Origin: Bidens hawaiensis
Taxonomy: Eukaryota > Streptophyta > Magnoliopsida > Asterales > Asteraceae
Length of the DNA: 64,000 bases
Reading direction: 5' to 3'
Assembly: GCA_021521415.1 (NCBI GenBank)
Contig: JAIQDT010005476.1
Location: 1-64,000, forward strand
A program made the position numbers and the translations under genes. Each line of letters starts with the position of its first letter. The stretch's first letter is position 1. Under the pieces are notes generated by a model that saw only the letters and a list, made by a program, of their open reading frames with translations, did no database searches and had not been told where the DNA came from. Shown here in pieces: positions 43,717 through 54,417 of the stretch.

Positions 43717-44142
43717 ATAAACATGTTTAATGATGCAACTAATCAATAGAGAGGGTGTTAATTACCTAGTTAGAACCGTGGATCATTTGATTTCCTCTTG
43801 AAAATATCTTGTGGGGGGGGGAGGGTTCGGCCGAAGGTGGAGAGGGGGGGCTGCCGTGAGAAAGGGGTGGGGGGATTAGGGTTGGATATTAAGTTGTTTA
43901 AATATTTTAATTATATTACATGTTACATTTTATCCCCTAATCTTCTAGTTAGTCCAATTCTAGCACAATCTAGTTTATTTCATCCATGATATAATGTTAC
44001 ACATGTAAGCACGTAGTAACATATAAACATATATTATCACAACATAATACGTATTTATACCAAGTACTTGTTCATATTAATTATTGTTTGTTAACCAACG
44101 GTTTGAGTCGCCTCGTGTACGGTTCGGTGAACTCCGAAAGAC
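43717..44142 (+). mobile_element. long LTR, second part
   Basis: It matches 63070-63496: shared TTAATTACCTAGTTAG..., the G-rich run (43810-43870, compare 63185-63245), CTAATCTTCTAGTTAGTCCAATTCTAG, and the final CAACGGTTTGAGTCG...TTCGGTGAA...AAAGAC. It ends near 44142 without the PBS that follows the plus copy. Confidence 0.85.
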
Positions 44143-44560
44143 TATTCGTATAATAATTGATACATTTAATTTAAACCTTAATTAAATGCAATGAGGAATG
44201 CGTTAATTGGAATGAAATAGTTCATGTGATCTTGAGTTTGAATTAACGGAGTTCGGGTTAACAGAGTTAACCTGAAATTGACGAGTGTCACAGTTAAATT
44301 ATAAATAGTCATTCGTTAAGCCTATTTAACAAATGATAGTTATTATACGTGTCCATTCGTTAAAGATGTTTAACAAATGGACCTTAATCGTTATTGATAC
44401 GTAGCCATTCTTCATGGAATGTTGACGAATGGGGTATAGCGAATGAGTAATTCGCTAAACCATTTTGTTGTTTAATGTAATGAGGACGAATGAAGGCCAT
44501 TCGTTACAGAATGTGTAACAAATGACATTATTCTTCTATATATAGGTAGATCCAGCCTGC
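44143..44560 (+). promoter_or_regulatory. palindromic repeats before a TATA box (LTR-like U3)
   Basis: Four imperfect palindromes of 26-28 bp with the form CCATTCGTTAA-N-TTAACAAATGG stand at 44310-44335, 44353-44380, 44405-44432 and 44497-44524, plus a smaller one (AGCGAATGAGTAATTCGCT) at 44438-44457. CTATATATAGG follows at about 44536-44547. This is the layout of a promoter with repeated dyad sites, probably the U3 of an unidentified LTR. No partner copy is seen. Confidence 0.5.
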
Positions 44561-45180
44561 ATAATTTAAGTGTTATTAAATTATTTTCTCTCCAAGCAGT
44601 TACGCTGCTAATTTGCTCACACACTTCGTTTACCAATTGACCTATAACACACATATGCATATCATATAACTAGATCTGGTTATTAATCGATATGAATTGA
44701 CCAATCTACTAGTGCTCAAGCTGTATCAGTTGAGCAATAATCATAGGTGTCAAGATCTTTAAAAAATTATTTCTAAAAGCTTGGCAGTTTCTCTTGATGA
44801 TGTGTACATCATCACTGTAACCAGTGATTATATAAACTTTTTAAGAGTGCAATTTTGATAACTTATCTCCTACTTTATCAAAATGGTTCTTGATTTGTAA
44901 CGCATTCATAACGACTATTTTAGTCCATATACAATATGAATAACTCCATGCATTTGTCATTCCAACACGGGTTTCTTTCCATCTTGACAAATTATGCATG
45001 TGAATTCACTTTTCTACAATTTTTTCTGCATGAACTTTGCTCATTTAACACATCAATTTTTGTATCACATATAAAAATTCATATTATACCATTTCTTTGT
45101 TTATTGAGTTATTGTACTCATTTTGTACATTATCTTCTATGTATGCTTATTGATGCACAAGAATTACATCAATAAGATTT
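44561..45180. other. unassigned AT-rich DNA
   Basis: No reading frame or repeat that I can support. The 79-codon open frame at 44936-45175 has no recognisable features. It may be the rest of the LTR-like sequence starting at 44143. Confidence 0.4.
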
Positions 45181-46430
45181 ATCAATTAACCTTAGAGGAC
45201 TTTTAAAGTGTACCCTTTATGTTCAACATATTCAATAATCGTAACATACTGAATATGACTATATACAAAACAATCATCGTGTTCTCTTGAACTTACTTTA
45301 CATGATTTGATAATTCAAAATCTTTAGAGACTTTCTTGTAAACTTTTAGTATCAACTGAATCACAATATTTATTAGACAGTATTTAATTCTCTCTTTGTA
45401 TTACCAGACCATTAAGTTATTGGAAAGTCATTGCATCTACCATTAGAGAACACATCTTCTCAAAAATTCAGTGCCACAATTTTTCCTTATATAACTTAAT
45501 TTTATTTTCAATCAATTTAAATAAAAGACCCACTTGTATCCAACATATATTACAATTTCAGTTGTATGGACTGCTAGTCTGAAAACTATCCATTTCTTTT
45601 GAGAATTTTAACTCTGCTATACTTGCGTATTTCAATTTCGGACAATCATTTATATGTTTTCATTCTTAGGCAGATCTTATATCTTGATCCTCATGATTTC
45701 AAGAGATACATTATATACAAAAGTATCAAGACGTCGATTTTATTTTGATTCAATACATTTCTAAACATGATATAATTTACTGAGGGCGTTTTTTTTTTCT
45801 GGTTTCTAAGGTTCTTCAAAAACCATCATGTCTAATGTCTTTCAAGAGACCTTTTATTTTACCTTGACTTGACCATCTTTATTACTTTCTCCAATTTTTT
45901 GAGGAAATTTTATCTTTTGGAACTGATCAGTCTACCATGCTACGCGCATGCGTTAGACTCTATATCAATATGTGTTTGTCATTCTAGAACATTTATTAAT
46001 TGGAGCATCAGCAGTTGGTATATGTGACTTAGGTAGTCACTCCATTTGGCCAGTAAACACGTATGGTAATTGTTTCAATATTCTTTGTAAGTGGATTTTC
46101 CTCTAAACTTCTAGTTGACACTGTTTACTTTGAGGTTATATGATAATTCATTCTAGCTTATTTCTTTTTCCAACTGCTTTATATCTCCCTATAACGTTGG
46201 GAATGTTAATTCAATTATAACGAAACCAATAAATTGTGACCATATCTCTGATTAATAGCTCAAGAATTTAACAATACATAAATGTTTCACACCAAACAAA
46301 AAATCCCAACCTCGTTTGAGGTTCCATCTTTGTGCGTTGTGGTGGATCAATCTCATTACACGTCACACAACCAAAATATTTGATGGAAATGTGTGGTTCT
46401 AACCAAAACCACTTTTAATGGGGAGAAAAT
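45181..46430 (-). pseudogene. heavily decayed copia pol
   Basis: The reverse complement shows faint copia words. A block near 46360-46300 resembles the KYFG...PPQRTKMGPQ...LGIYVGYE region, and one near 46140-46200 resembles LEKEISWNE. One near 45535 resembles VGYKWVF, followed by a VDAMTFQ-like block near 45435. Their order fits integrase end to RT on the minus strand. There is no long open frame, and almost every codon window has stops or indels. It is old. The boundaries are uncertain. Confidence 0.45.
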
Positions 46431-48267
46431 GTTATAACATGTTGGCTTGATGTGAATTAATTTAAGTCATGTGAAATCATATGTACCTATATACAAACAT
46501 GAGTCTTTTCTCTAGTGATTATTGTATTGGCAACCAATTATAGACGTTTAATAAATGTCTTCAACAAAAACAATTCATATATGAACATAATCTGTATGAA
46601 GTTCAACGCTTTTCCAATGATCATTAAGTTTATTCATTTTACCAAACAAGTATCATAATCTGGAATAATATGCCTGCTATCTCGTTAGCTAAAACAAATT
46701 CTCACAAACTTCAAGTTATAAATTTTAACCATTTAGACGATGCATCGATTTAAAACACTAAATGGTATCATGATGGGATATTTATATCCTATAATTTCCA
46801 GAATACTTAGGGATTCACTCTCTTCTATAGTTGGTAATAAATAAATTCATTGCGAGCAAACTTTGCATGTTTAATTATCAAGAAGAATTTTCATCATCAT
46901 TGACTTGGTGTGGTCTAACGGGCATGTCATTAGATAATCTTGATCTATACACTTATTTTTTTATGATCATATATGCATTATGCATGTTTAATACAATACA
47001 AAAAAAATACGAGAGAACAATGTATTATCGTTTCAAATGATCATGTTTTATCCATTTTATATTATATTTTTATCTTATATGATTAAACCCTTTGTAAAGT
47101 TTTCTGGTTGATATCATTGTTAACACAAACCATATTAAAATTTGATGGTCGATCTCACTTTTTAACATGACCATTATTACAGTTACTCTATTATGTTAAT
47201 GATCACCACGATCAATTCATAATCACATTCACATCAGGGAATGGATTGAAACTAAACAAGTTTCTTGGTCTTTCAATATCTCCTCGGACATGCAGATATA
47301 AAATCATTGTGAACCTCCATATATAAGAATCTTTATATTTTTCCACGATAGTGATAATAAACCGTAACTTTGGTTTATTTATTCTATTCAACAGTATTTA
47401 TATAAAAGAATGATAACATAACATGTATATCATACACTAATATTATACGACAAAAAATATTATATTATCATAACATTTCTTCATGTAAAAGAAGTTATGC
47501 TAAAAAATTTTTTTGAAACAAGATGCTCTTTGTTCTTATCGATCACAAGCAAATATAAAGATTACGTATTCATCTATCATGGTGTAACAAATCTCAAGTA
47601 TATCTTCATACAAATACTTATCGCTTTAGTTTTAAACATAAACAAATATATCGATTGCAATTATTTTATTGATAAAGATCTTAGAAGTTGTGCGATAAGT
47701 TCCAAAACCATATAAAAAAACTTATGGTAAAGTAGGAACTAACACATAAGGGCATGTAAAGCAATTTTAATTAAACATATAAAAACATATCCAATCCAAA
47801 TCATGTCACATTTTAATAATATATGTTTGCTTTTGGTTAATAAAAATAGATTACACTATAAGTTTATTCAAAATGGGGTTGCGACGCAACTTGTTCCCCG
47901 TTTGTCTGCCACTTTATTGTAATCGTTTTATAGTAAATTATATAAAACTTCGTTATGACAAAAAAAAATAACCACAATATTATTATATTTACAACAAACG
48001 TATCTTTGTTTAACTTCCAAATATGCAAAGGTATGAGATATATATTACTATATGTTCGAAAAATTTTAAATTGTTCTCGTAGCGAACACTATGCGAAATG
48101 ACCTTTAGTGACAATTTAAAAACTGAAAGGAGTCCATACTTGTTAGGAACAACTCAAAAAATTATTTATTTTATGAACATATTAGTAATAAGTTATAAGC
48201 TTATCTTTAGAAGACTCAAATCGCGAAAATTATAAAATAAATAATATAGAGCCGGTAGCGAACACTG
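46431..48267. other. unassigned, very AT-rich, probably older part of same copia
   Basis: It continues to the right of the decayed pol and could be its integrase, gag and leader, but I cannot read a safe motif. Short open frames (46831-47040 and 47497-47715) are chance frames in AT-rich DNA. Confidence 0.35.
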
Positions 48268-49229
48268 TAAGAACCCGACAGCGACTATTTTCTGAACAAT
48301 AGTTTCTTTAGCTTATGTTGTCAGGAATTTGATTTCTCTTAAAGTTTAACAAAAGTTACTAGAAACGGGATCCGACTGATTATCAAACACTCGTAATACG
48401 TTAAACCGAAACTAGGAACTTTGTTTTAAAACCTCAACCCTTTCACCTCCCCACCCTTCCCGAGTTGGCCACCTCACTTATCCCACCTCCACCCTTCTCC
48501 AATCCAAAGCTAACAAAGAAGTTTCCTAAAATGATTAACACTACATGTTAGACTTATGTGTTGGGTTCACCAACATAAAACATATTTCAAATCTACATAC
48601 ACACATCACAAACCTACTCATCCCCTTTCTCTCATAAAACCCACTACACTACCACCATCCTTATTCAACATTACCAATTCAATATATACTCATAATTATT
48701 CTAGAACACACATTCAACTATGGGAGATTAAACTTGAAATTTGCAAGAATCGAGGCAAGGAAACTAGGAAAAACATCAAAACATCCACACACAAGAACTC
48801 TTTTCATCATCTCTGTAGTTTCTTCAAAATCCAAGGTAAGATATGTAGTTGATTTTTGGTTAATCAAGTTTGATTAAGTAATGCTTCACATAAATGGGTT
48901 AGAATAAACCTTAGAAACAAAAAATAGTGAATGCATGTGTGTGTGTGTATGAGGAGTGTTGAACACTCACATGCATGCATAAACTCATATTAATAAGCTT
49001 GTTTGTATTATTGAAATTGATTGTGAAACTTGAATTTGATGATAATCTTACGATTTGGAGATTTAGAAAGAACATGAATTATTTTGACGTTAACATATAA
49101 GTGGGTTTTGATGTTAAAATTGATTTTTATTAAAATAATGTTTAAACGGTTGCTTGAAGTAGTAATAATATGAAATAAGAATAATTGATAATAGTTGATT
49201 TCATAGAGCTAAAATGGAATTAGATGAAG
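48268..49229 (+). other. unassigned LTR-like or gene-leader-like sequence
   Basis: It begins near TGTAAGAACCCGACAGC and has a C/T-rich stretch (48430-48720) and then CAAAATCCAAG|GTAAGATATG, a good splice-donor context, at 48826-48843. A small perfect hairpin GAGTGTT-G-AACACTC lies near 48953-48967. It could be an LTR of an unrecognised gypsy family or a host 5' leader. The 98-codon frame at 48556 is not supported. The solo LTR is inserted at its right side. Confidence 0.35.
49225..49229. repeat. target site duplication TGAAG, left
   Basis: TGAAG directly before TGTTGGGTCG and again at 50317-50321 directly after the LTR end. Confidence 0.85.
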
Positions 49230-50316
49230 TGTTGGGTCGAAGATTTGACAAGAAAAGACATAAGAGAGATTGGAATCTTCTCAACACTCTCTGAAAATGG
49301 CTAAGTATGGATATCGAGCACACTTAGGCCTCCGAGCTTGCTTTTACTTATCCTAGCAGGGTATTTTTCCTATCGGGTAAGATTATCTTCTAGAAGTCTT
49401 CTTAAGTTTCAATCCGAGCAGGGTTCACTTTGTCTAGCAAGGATGTTCTTCAAGTCAAGCATGGTTCGAGTCCTAGCAAACCCTTGGCTAAACCAAGCTA
49501 AAGAAACCAAGTATTTTGGAAGATCTAGCAATTTTTATTATTAATAAGCAGTAGTCCCAGCAAGCTACAGTGCTACAAGCAAGGTTGTTCTTAAGGATTT
49601 ATTTTAGCAAGGTTCAACACAGATCAAGCTACAGTGCTACAAGCACAATCTGTAGTGTTACCAGCACACTTTGGTTTGTTCAAATAAGTTATCATTAACA
49701 AAGAGTTGAAGGGATTCATGAAGAACAAGTTTACTCGTAGAATCATATCGAGCAAAATTTCATATGATCAAGAGGATTAAAGTCTGCTATGTGAATATTT
49801 TCTTAGGAAAATATTCTAAGTATAGTCTACCCGGAGAATTGTTCCCCACCACACTTTGGTTTCTAGGGTTGCTCGAAGAAGACAAAAGCTGCAAAGCTTA
49901 CCCGAAGACTTGTTTTACACATAGAAACTTTTGTAATATGATTTTATGATTATGTATCATTGATTAGGGTTTCTAGAAGGAATGATATCTGTCAGGGTAG
50001 GCCTATAAGTAGAATAATTTAGGGCACACCTATGACACACGAGAGAGACGACTAATAGACACCTGATATTATTTCTGACATTGAGTGCGACGGCTGTCTT
50101 TATTACGTACGGATAATACATTCCTTTCTGAAACCTTAATTGATTTTAGTTTGTATTGATGATTCTATAAATGGAAATATTTTTGATTTACAGTGTATGT
50201 TTGTTACCTTAGTGATTATTAAGCAGCAATTAGTGTGTTAGTGTTAACCTTCTTGTCAATACTTAACCGTGTGGGTTAAGACATTGGTATTGTGAGTGAT
50301 ATATACAGGACCAACA
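49230..50316 (+). mobile_element. solo LTR of Sirevirus-like copia (1,087 bp)
   Basis: It starts TGTTGGGTCGAAGATTTGAC and ends AGGACCAACA, and is closely related to the LTR at 8762-9906 along its length. TGAAG duplications flank it. There is no PPT to the left and no PBS to the right, so it is a solo LTR left by recombination between two LTRs. The TATA box reads TATAAGTA (50004-50011). The array motif recurs in 49310-49560. Open frames at 49338 and 49764 are not genes. Confidence 0.9.
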
Positions 50317-50769
50317 TGAAGATGATGACTTAAATCTTTGAACTATTTGATGGTCTGATAAATGATTGTACATAGATTGAACTTGCAATTTGGGGATTTA
50401 TTTGAGTACTTTGGATAAATTGATTCTTGTTAAAAAGGTTAATGTAACTTGATATTGATATTGATGATAGGTTTCATACTAGAATTTCATACCTTGCTAG
50501 TTCTACGACAATATTCAAAGTTAGATTGTTGTAGATAGTTGATTATTACTAATAAAGGAAAGTTTTTGCTAAATGCATAGTTGGTATTGATTTGGACATG
50601 GATGTTTAACATATATCAACTTGAGAGATTTTTGAATATTGATTATGATTATGATAGAAGACACCATGCTAGTACTTATTGATTTTTTATAAAAATATAT
50701 GATGGATACTTACTATAGATAAACACTTTATTGTTAAACACTTAGAAAATCTCTAGTTAAATGAATAAT
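50317..50769. other. flank of solo LTR, unassigned
   Basis: AT-rich, without a frame. It starts with the right TGAAG duplication and should be the continuation of 48268-49229. Near 50770 copia gag similarity begins. Confidence 0.4.
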
Positions 50770-51900
50770 TCTAAGATACATGAACATTCAGGTCAACTGA
50801 TTATGTGGTGACTAATTCTGATTTGAACACAAAGCGGCTATCATCTTTATCAAAAGAATGGTAAACTGCTAGCAAATTCATTAGGCAGAAACCAAACTAT
50901 GATGCACTCAAGCTTGATGATGTGTTCTTCTTCTTGCAAGCAGCTTAGATAGAGATGATTGAGAATGAGATGATTAAGGAGGACAAACCTTGTTTACAAG
51001 TGTCAAATGCACTCATTGCATCAATGGGTAACTTGTCTACAAAGAGCCAACAACAAATTCCAATTATTGAAGAACCAAGTGAACATAGTGGTGATACACC
51101 AAGGGGTTTTGTTGCTGGAAGTTCAAGTAACCAGGGTGGAAAATCAAGGTTCAATGTCCAACTACTTGATGATAATGACTCTGCCTCAATGGCCAGTGGG
51201 CATACACCTTATGGTGGTGGTAATGTAAGTCAAGGAAATGAATGCCAAGCTTTGTTTTCAATGTTCACAGATTCCTACATTGCCTTTGTTGCCAAGAACA
51301 TGATCCATACAAGTGTTGTTTAAGATGATCTTGAGCAAAATGATGCAGATGATCTAGAGGACATGGATCTGAAATGGCAAGCTGCTATGTTAGCACTATG
51401 GAGAAAGAGACTGTTCAACAGGACTGGTAGGTCTCTATGTCAGGGCCAACTGAAAGAATAGGTTTTGACAAGTCAAAATCCATATGGTACAACTGTCAAC
51501 AACCTAGACATTTTACAAGAGAGTGCAATCAACCAAGAAACTTCCAAAACAACCAGTTTGTACAACCAAGAAACAATTATCAATACCAACAAGGCTAACA
51601 AAGAAACTATAACAACAATTTCAACAACAAATACAACAACCAATTGCCACAACAGCACAACTAGCAAGTTTTTCCTCAAATTCAGAATTACCAAAGAAAC
51701 AACAACCAGAACCCTCCACATGCTCTTACTAACACAAACAGAAACAATGGTAACCAACCTAAAAATGAAGGAAATGTTGCATTGGCTGCTCATCAATAAG
51801 ATAGAGAACTTGATTGGAGAAATCATGCTTAAGATATAAGCAAAGCCAATGTTGCACTTATGGCTCAAGTTGAGAATGAAGCTGGATCTTATTCAAATTA
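50770..51900 (+). pseudogene. copia gag fragment
   Basis: It lacks the N-terminal half of gag. It begins near TDYVVTNSDLNTK-like words and reads LKLDDV, then EMIENEMIKEDKP in a clean frame (50955-51323), QALFSMFTDSYIAFVAKNMIHTSVV, a TAA, then DDLEQNDADDLEDMDLKWQAAML. The zinc-knuckle part (YNCQQP.HFTRECN) is readable near 51490-51535 in a shifted frame, followed by a Gln/Asn-rich stretch. It is very similar to the gag at 25653-27527 but independent, as shown by its different continuation. Confidence 0.88.
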
Positions 51901-53683
51901 GGTACATTCAAACTCAACACTTGAATTACTTGAAACCATTGAATCATTACAATTGAAGGTAGGAAAGATTGAAAGTGAATGTTTCAAAAAGAAAAGCATA
52001 ATCAATGTGTATGAAACAAGTGATGTGACCTATGAAGATAGGATCAACATTCTTGAGCAAGATTGTATGGATAGTTACAGAAAACTGTCTAGGTATGTGA
52101 CTGAGATTGATGGTTTGAAGAAAATGGTGATTGATGAGAAATTGAAGAATACTACACTTTAAGTTAAGAATGAATTCTTGAAAAACCTTGTCTTAACAGG
52201 AAATATTTGTGGAATTCAGAACAAGATCAAAGAAGAAGACAAGTGTAAGGTTTTCCTCCACCTTTCAATGAAAAATACTCATTGAAAGTTGATAAAGAGA
52301 AGAGGGAGGCATACCTTAATAACTTTAAAGAAGTATTCAAAGATAAAGAAGAATTTCTTGAAAATTATTAGTTGGTTAAAGTTGATAAAAATAGGGAGTT
52401 TGCGTTGAAGGAAGATGTGAAAGAAGAAAAATTTGTGGGTATTTAAGTCTCCGAGGATGACTTTGATGAAGATTGCTTAATGAAGATGACTTGAGTGAGT
52501 CAAGTGAAAAGTGCTCAGGTGATGATGATTTAAATTCAAGTCCACCAAGCAAGATCCCTACTCTACCAAAAATAAGACCCAAAATGAGAAAATACTATGA
52601 ACAAATAAGAAGGGAACATGTGTCATTTGACACCAAAAATCACACCCAAAATGAGAAATCAAAGGTGAATTATAATGTAGTAAAGCCACCAAGCAAAGAA
52701 GTCTTGAAGAAGATAAATAACAACAACAAAAATAAGACCAAAGAAACTGTTGTCAGTGATCAATTTATACCTGTGTATCCTGTTTTCTCAAGTCAAGAGT
52801 TGTTTGACATTGGAGAAGTTGAAAAAGTGAAAGAATATGAGAGAAGGCAAACAAGGTATAAAGGAAACTTGGATGATGAGCCAATGACGCTAGAAAGAAT
52901 AACCTTTGTAAAAGGAAAAGTTGAAAGGCAAGATATTAAGATTGAAGAATTTGTAACATTATCTATTGACTTTGATGGTCACAAAACTCAGAAAACAATT
53001 GGCATTGAACCCCCAAGACCAAGTGAGAGATTCAAGAAGGGGAAGTCAAGTGAGAGCTTCAAGGGAAAAGTTTGGGGCAAACATTGTGATGAGTATGGTC
53101 ATCACACTGATTCTTGCCATGAAAGGTTTACATTCACACCAATTGTTGTCCCAAGTGAAACAAAGTTTGGTCAAGACTTTGGTTTTTACAAAGAGAAGTA
53201 TAATGAATATTTGGGAAAAGGAAATAAGTGTTAAGATGTGGTAGGTAAAAGTGCTGAGTCAAAGGTTGAAAATAATGATCTTAAAACTAAAACTGTTTAT
53301 GAAAAGGAAAAGAAGAGTTTAGTTCCACAAGTAAAGAGGAATACACAACCAATAAGAATTGTTGCCAACAAAGACTCCAAATCAGTAAAGTCTCATGAAT
53401 CTGAGAGATCGCCAAGAGAAGGAAATAAAAGTAAGAAGAATGTGTTTTCAAGGAAGAAGCCAAGAGAGCTTAATGGTGGTGAAAGATTTTTGTTGAAACA
53501 TGGATATGAACCTCAAAGATTCCTTTGGAAACCAAGGAGTGAAACTGTTGTAACAAGTGTGAAGAAAGATTATGTAATCGGAGAATGCAAGAGTATCATT
53601 CCATATGTGGGAAGCACAAGTAATACATGATATGAATCATATGATTCTGACACTTATGAAATTGTCTATGAGGATCCTGATGT
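51901..53683 (+). pseudogene. gag C-terminal extension with coiled coil and His/Cys motif
   Basis: It follows gag in place of the protease seen in the minus-strand element. 51953-52162: a heptad-rich helix (LELLETIESLQLKVGKIESE). 52473-53234: a charged part ending with KHCDEYGHHTDSCHERF, a Cys/His pattern close to a CCHC knuckle. 53238-53630: a Lys-rich basic tail. Stops lie between the parts. No protease or integrase words were seen before the LTR at 53684. This looks like a distinct gag architecture. Role unknown, perhaps RNA binding. Confidence 0.6.
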
Positions 53684-54417
53684 TGTAATCGATCTGCCCA
53701 AGACACATATTAGAGTTGATGTGGCTAGTACGTATTGATCCAAGTCGGGTCATACCCAATAACAAGCTAGACAAACGCCATGATATTTATTATTATATAC
53801 GATCTAAGTAATAATTATCAACACTTATATATTTGAAAATGGGTTTTCTAAATATTTTCATATGGGTGTTAAGTAAATTATATGGATAATTTATGTATTA
53901 GAGAAATATTATTTATTTGGATAAATAATATTATGATTAAGAGAAAATAATACAAAATTGATTTATGGTTTTGGGAGGGGGGGGGGGGAAACCCAAGGGT
54001 GGGCCGGCCCCTCCACCCTCTCTCGCTCTTGTTTGTATTATCCCGACAACATGCAAGTGTTGTGGGTGGTGTATAATTTGTATCAATCTAACTTCGGTGC
54101 CAAGAACAAGAGGAAGAAGAAGAACAAAGGTTGTTCTTGCATCAAGTGTTAGGACCCTAGCAACCATGGTGTTTGTTGGAGCTTGTCGGGTATACAAGCT
54201 TGAGGATTCCTCCTTTGGATTCTAAGTCGTTCAATCTCATTCATCCCTTTTCGGTTTTCTAGACTTGAAGGTATGTATGTTCTTGAAACACCCTATGGTT
54301 GTGATTGATAGCGTGTATAATCGTATATGGATCCTAGATTGGGTTTAACATAAACGGGTTTATGTGTAATGGTAAAACAAGATTTAAAACTTAATTTCCG
54401 CTGCGTTTCCTTAATAA
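53684..54417 (+). mobile_element. copia-type LTR, plus orientation
   Basis: It starts near TGTAATCGATCTGCCCAAG and contains TGATCCAAGTCGGGTCATACC. The inverted partner is 30410-31161. It includes a G13-like run (53976-53988) and ends near TTCCGCTGCGTTTCC; the exact 3' end is not proved, and no PBS was seen. It lies between the gag fragment and the plus-strand ORF of the Tat element. Open frames at 53937-54225 on both strands around the G run are spurious. Confidence 0.6.

Noticed and set aside
48380..48852. Possible host gene 5' leader with a 98-codon frame and a splice donor
   Set aside because: The frame has no recognisable protein features, no downstream exon is found before the solo LTR or after it, and an LTR origin is equally possible.
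50317..50769. Reading 49230-53683 as one copia element with 5' LTR and gag
   Set aside because: No PBS follows the LTR, the LTR has matching TGAAG duplications on both sides, and the gag lacks its N-terminal half.
53937..54225. Overlapping frames on both strands around a G run
   Set aside because: Proline/glycine-rich chance frames created by the homopolymer within an LTR.
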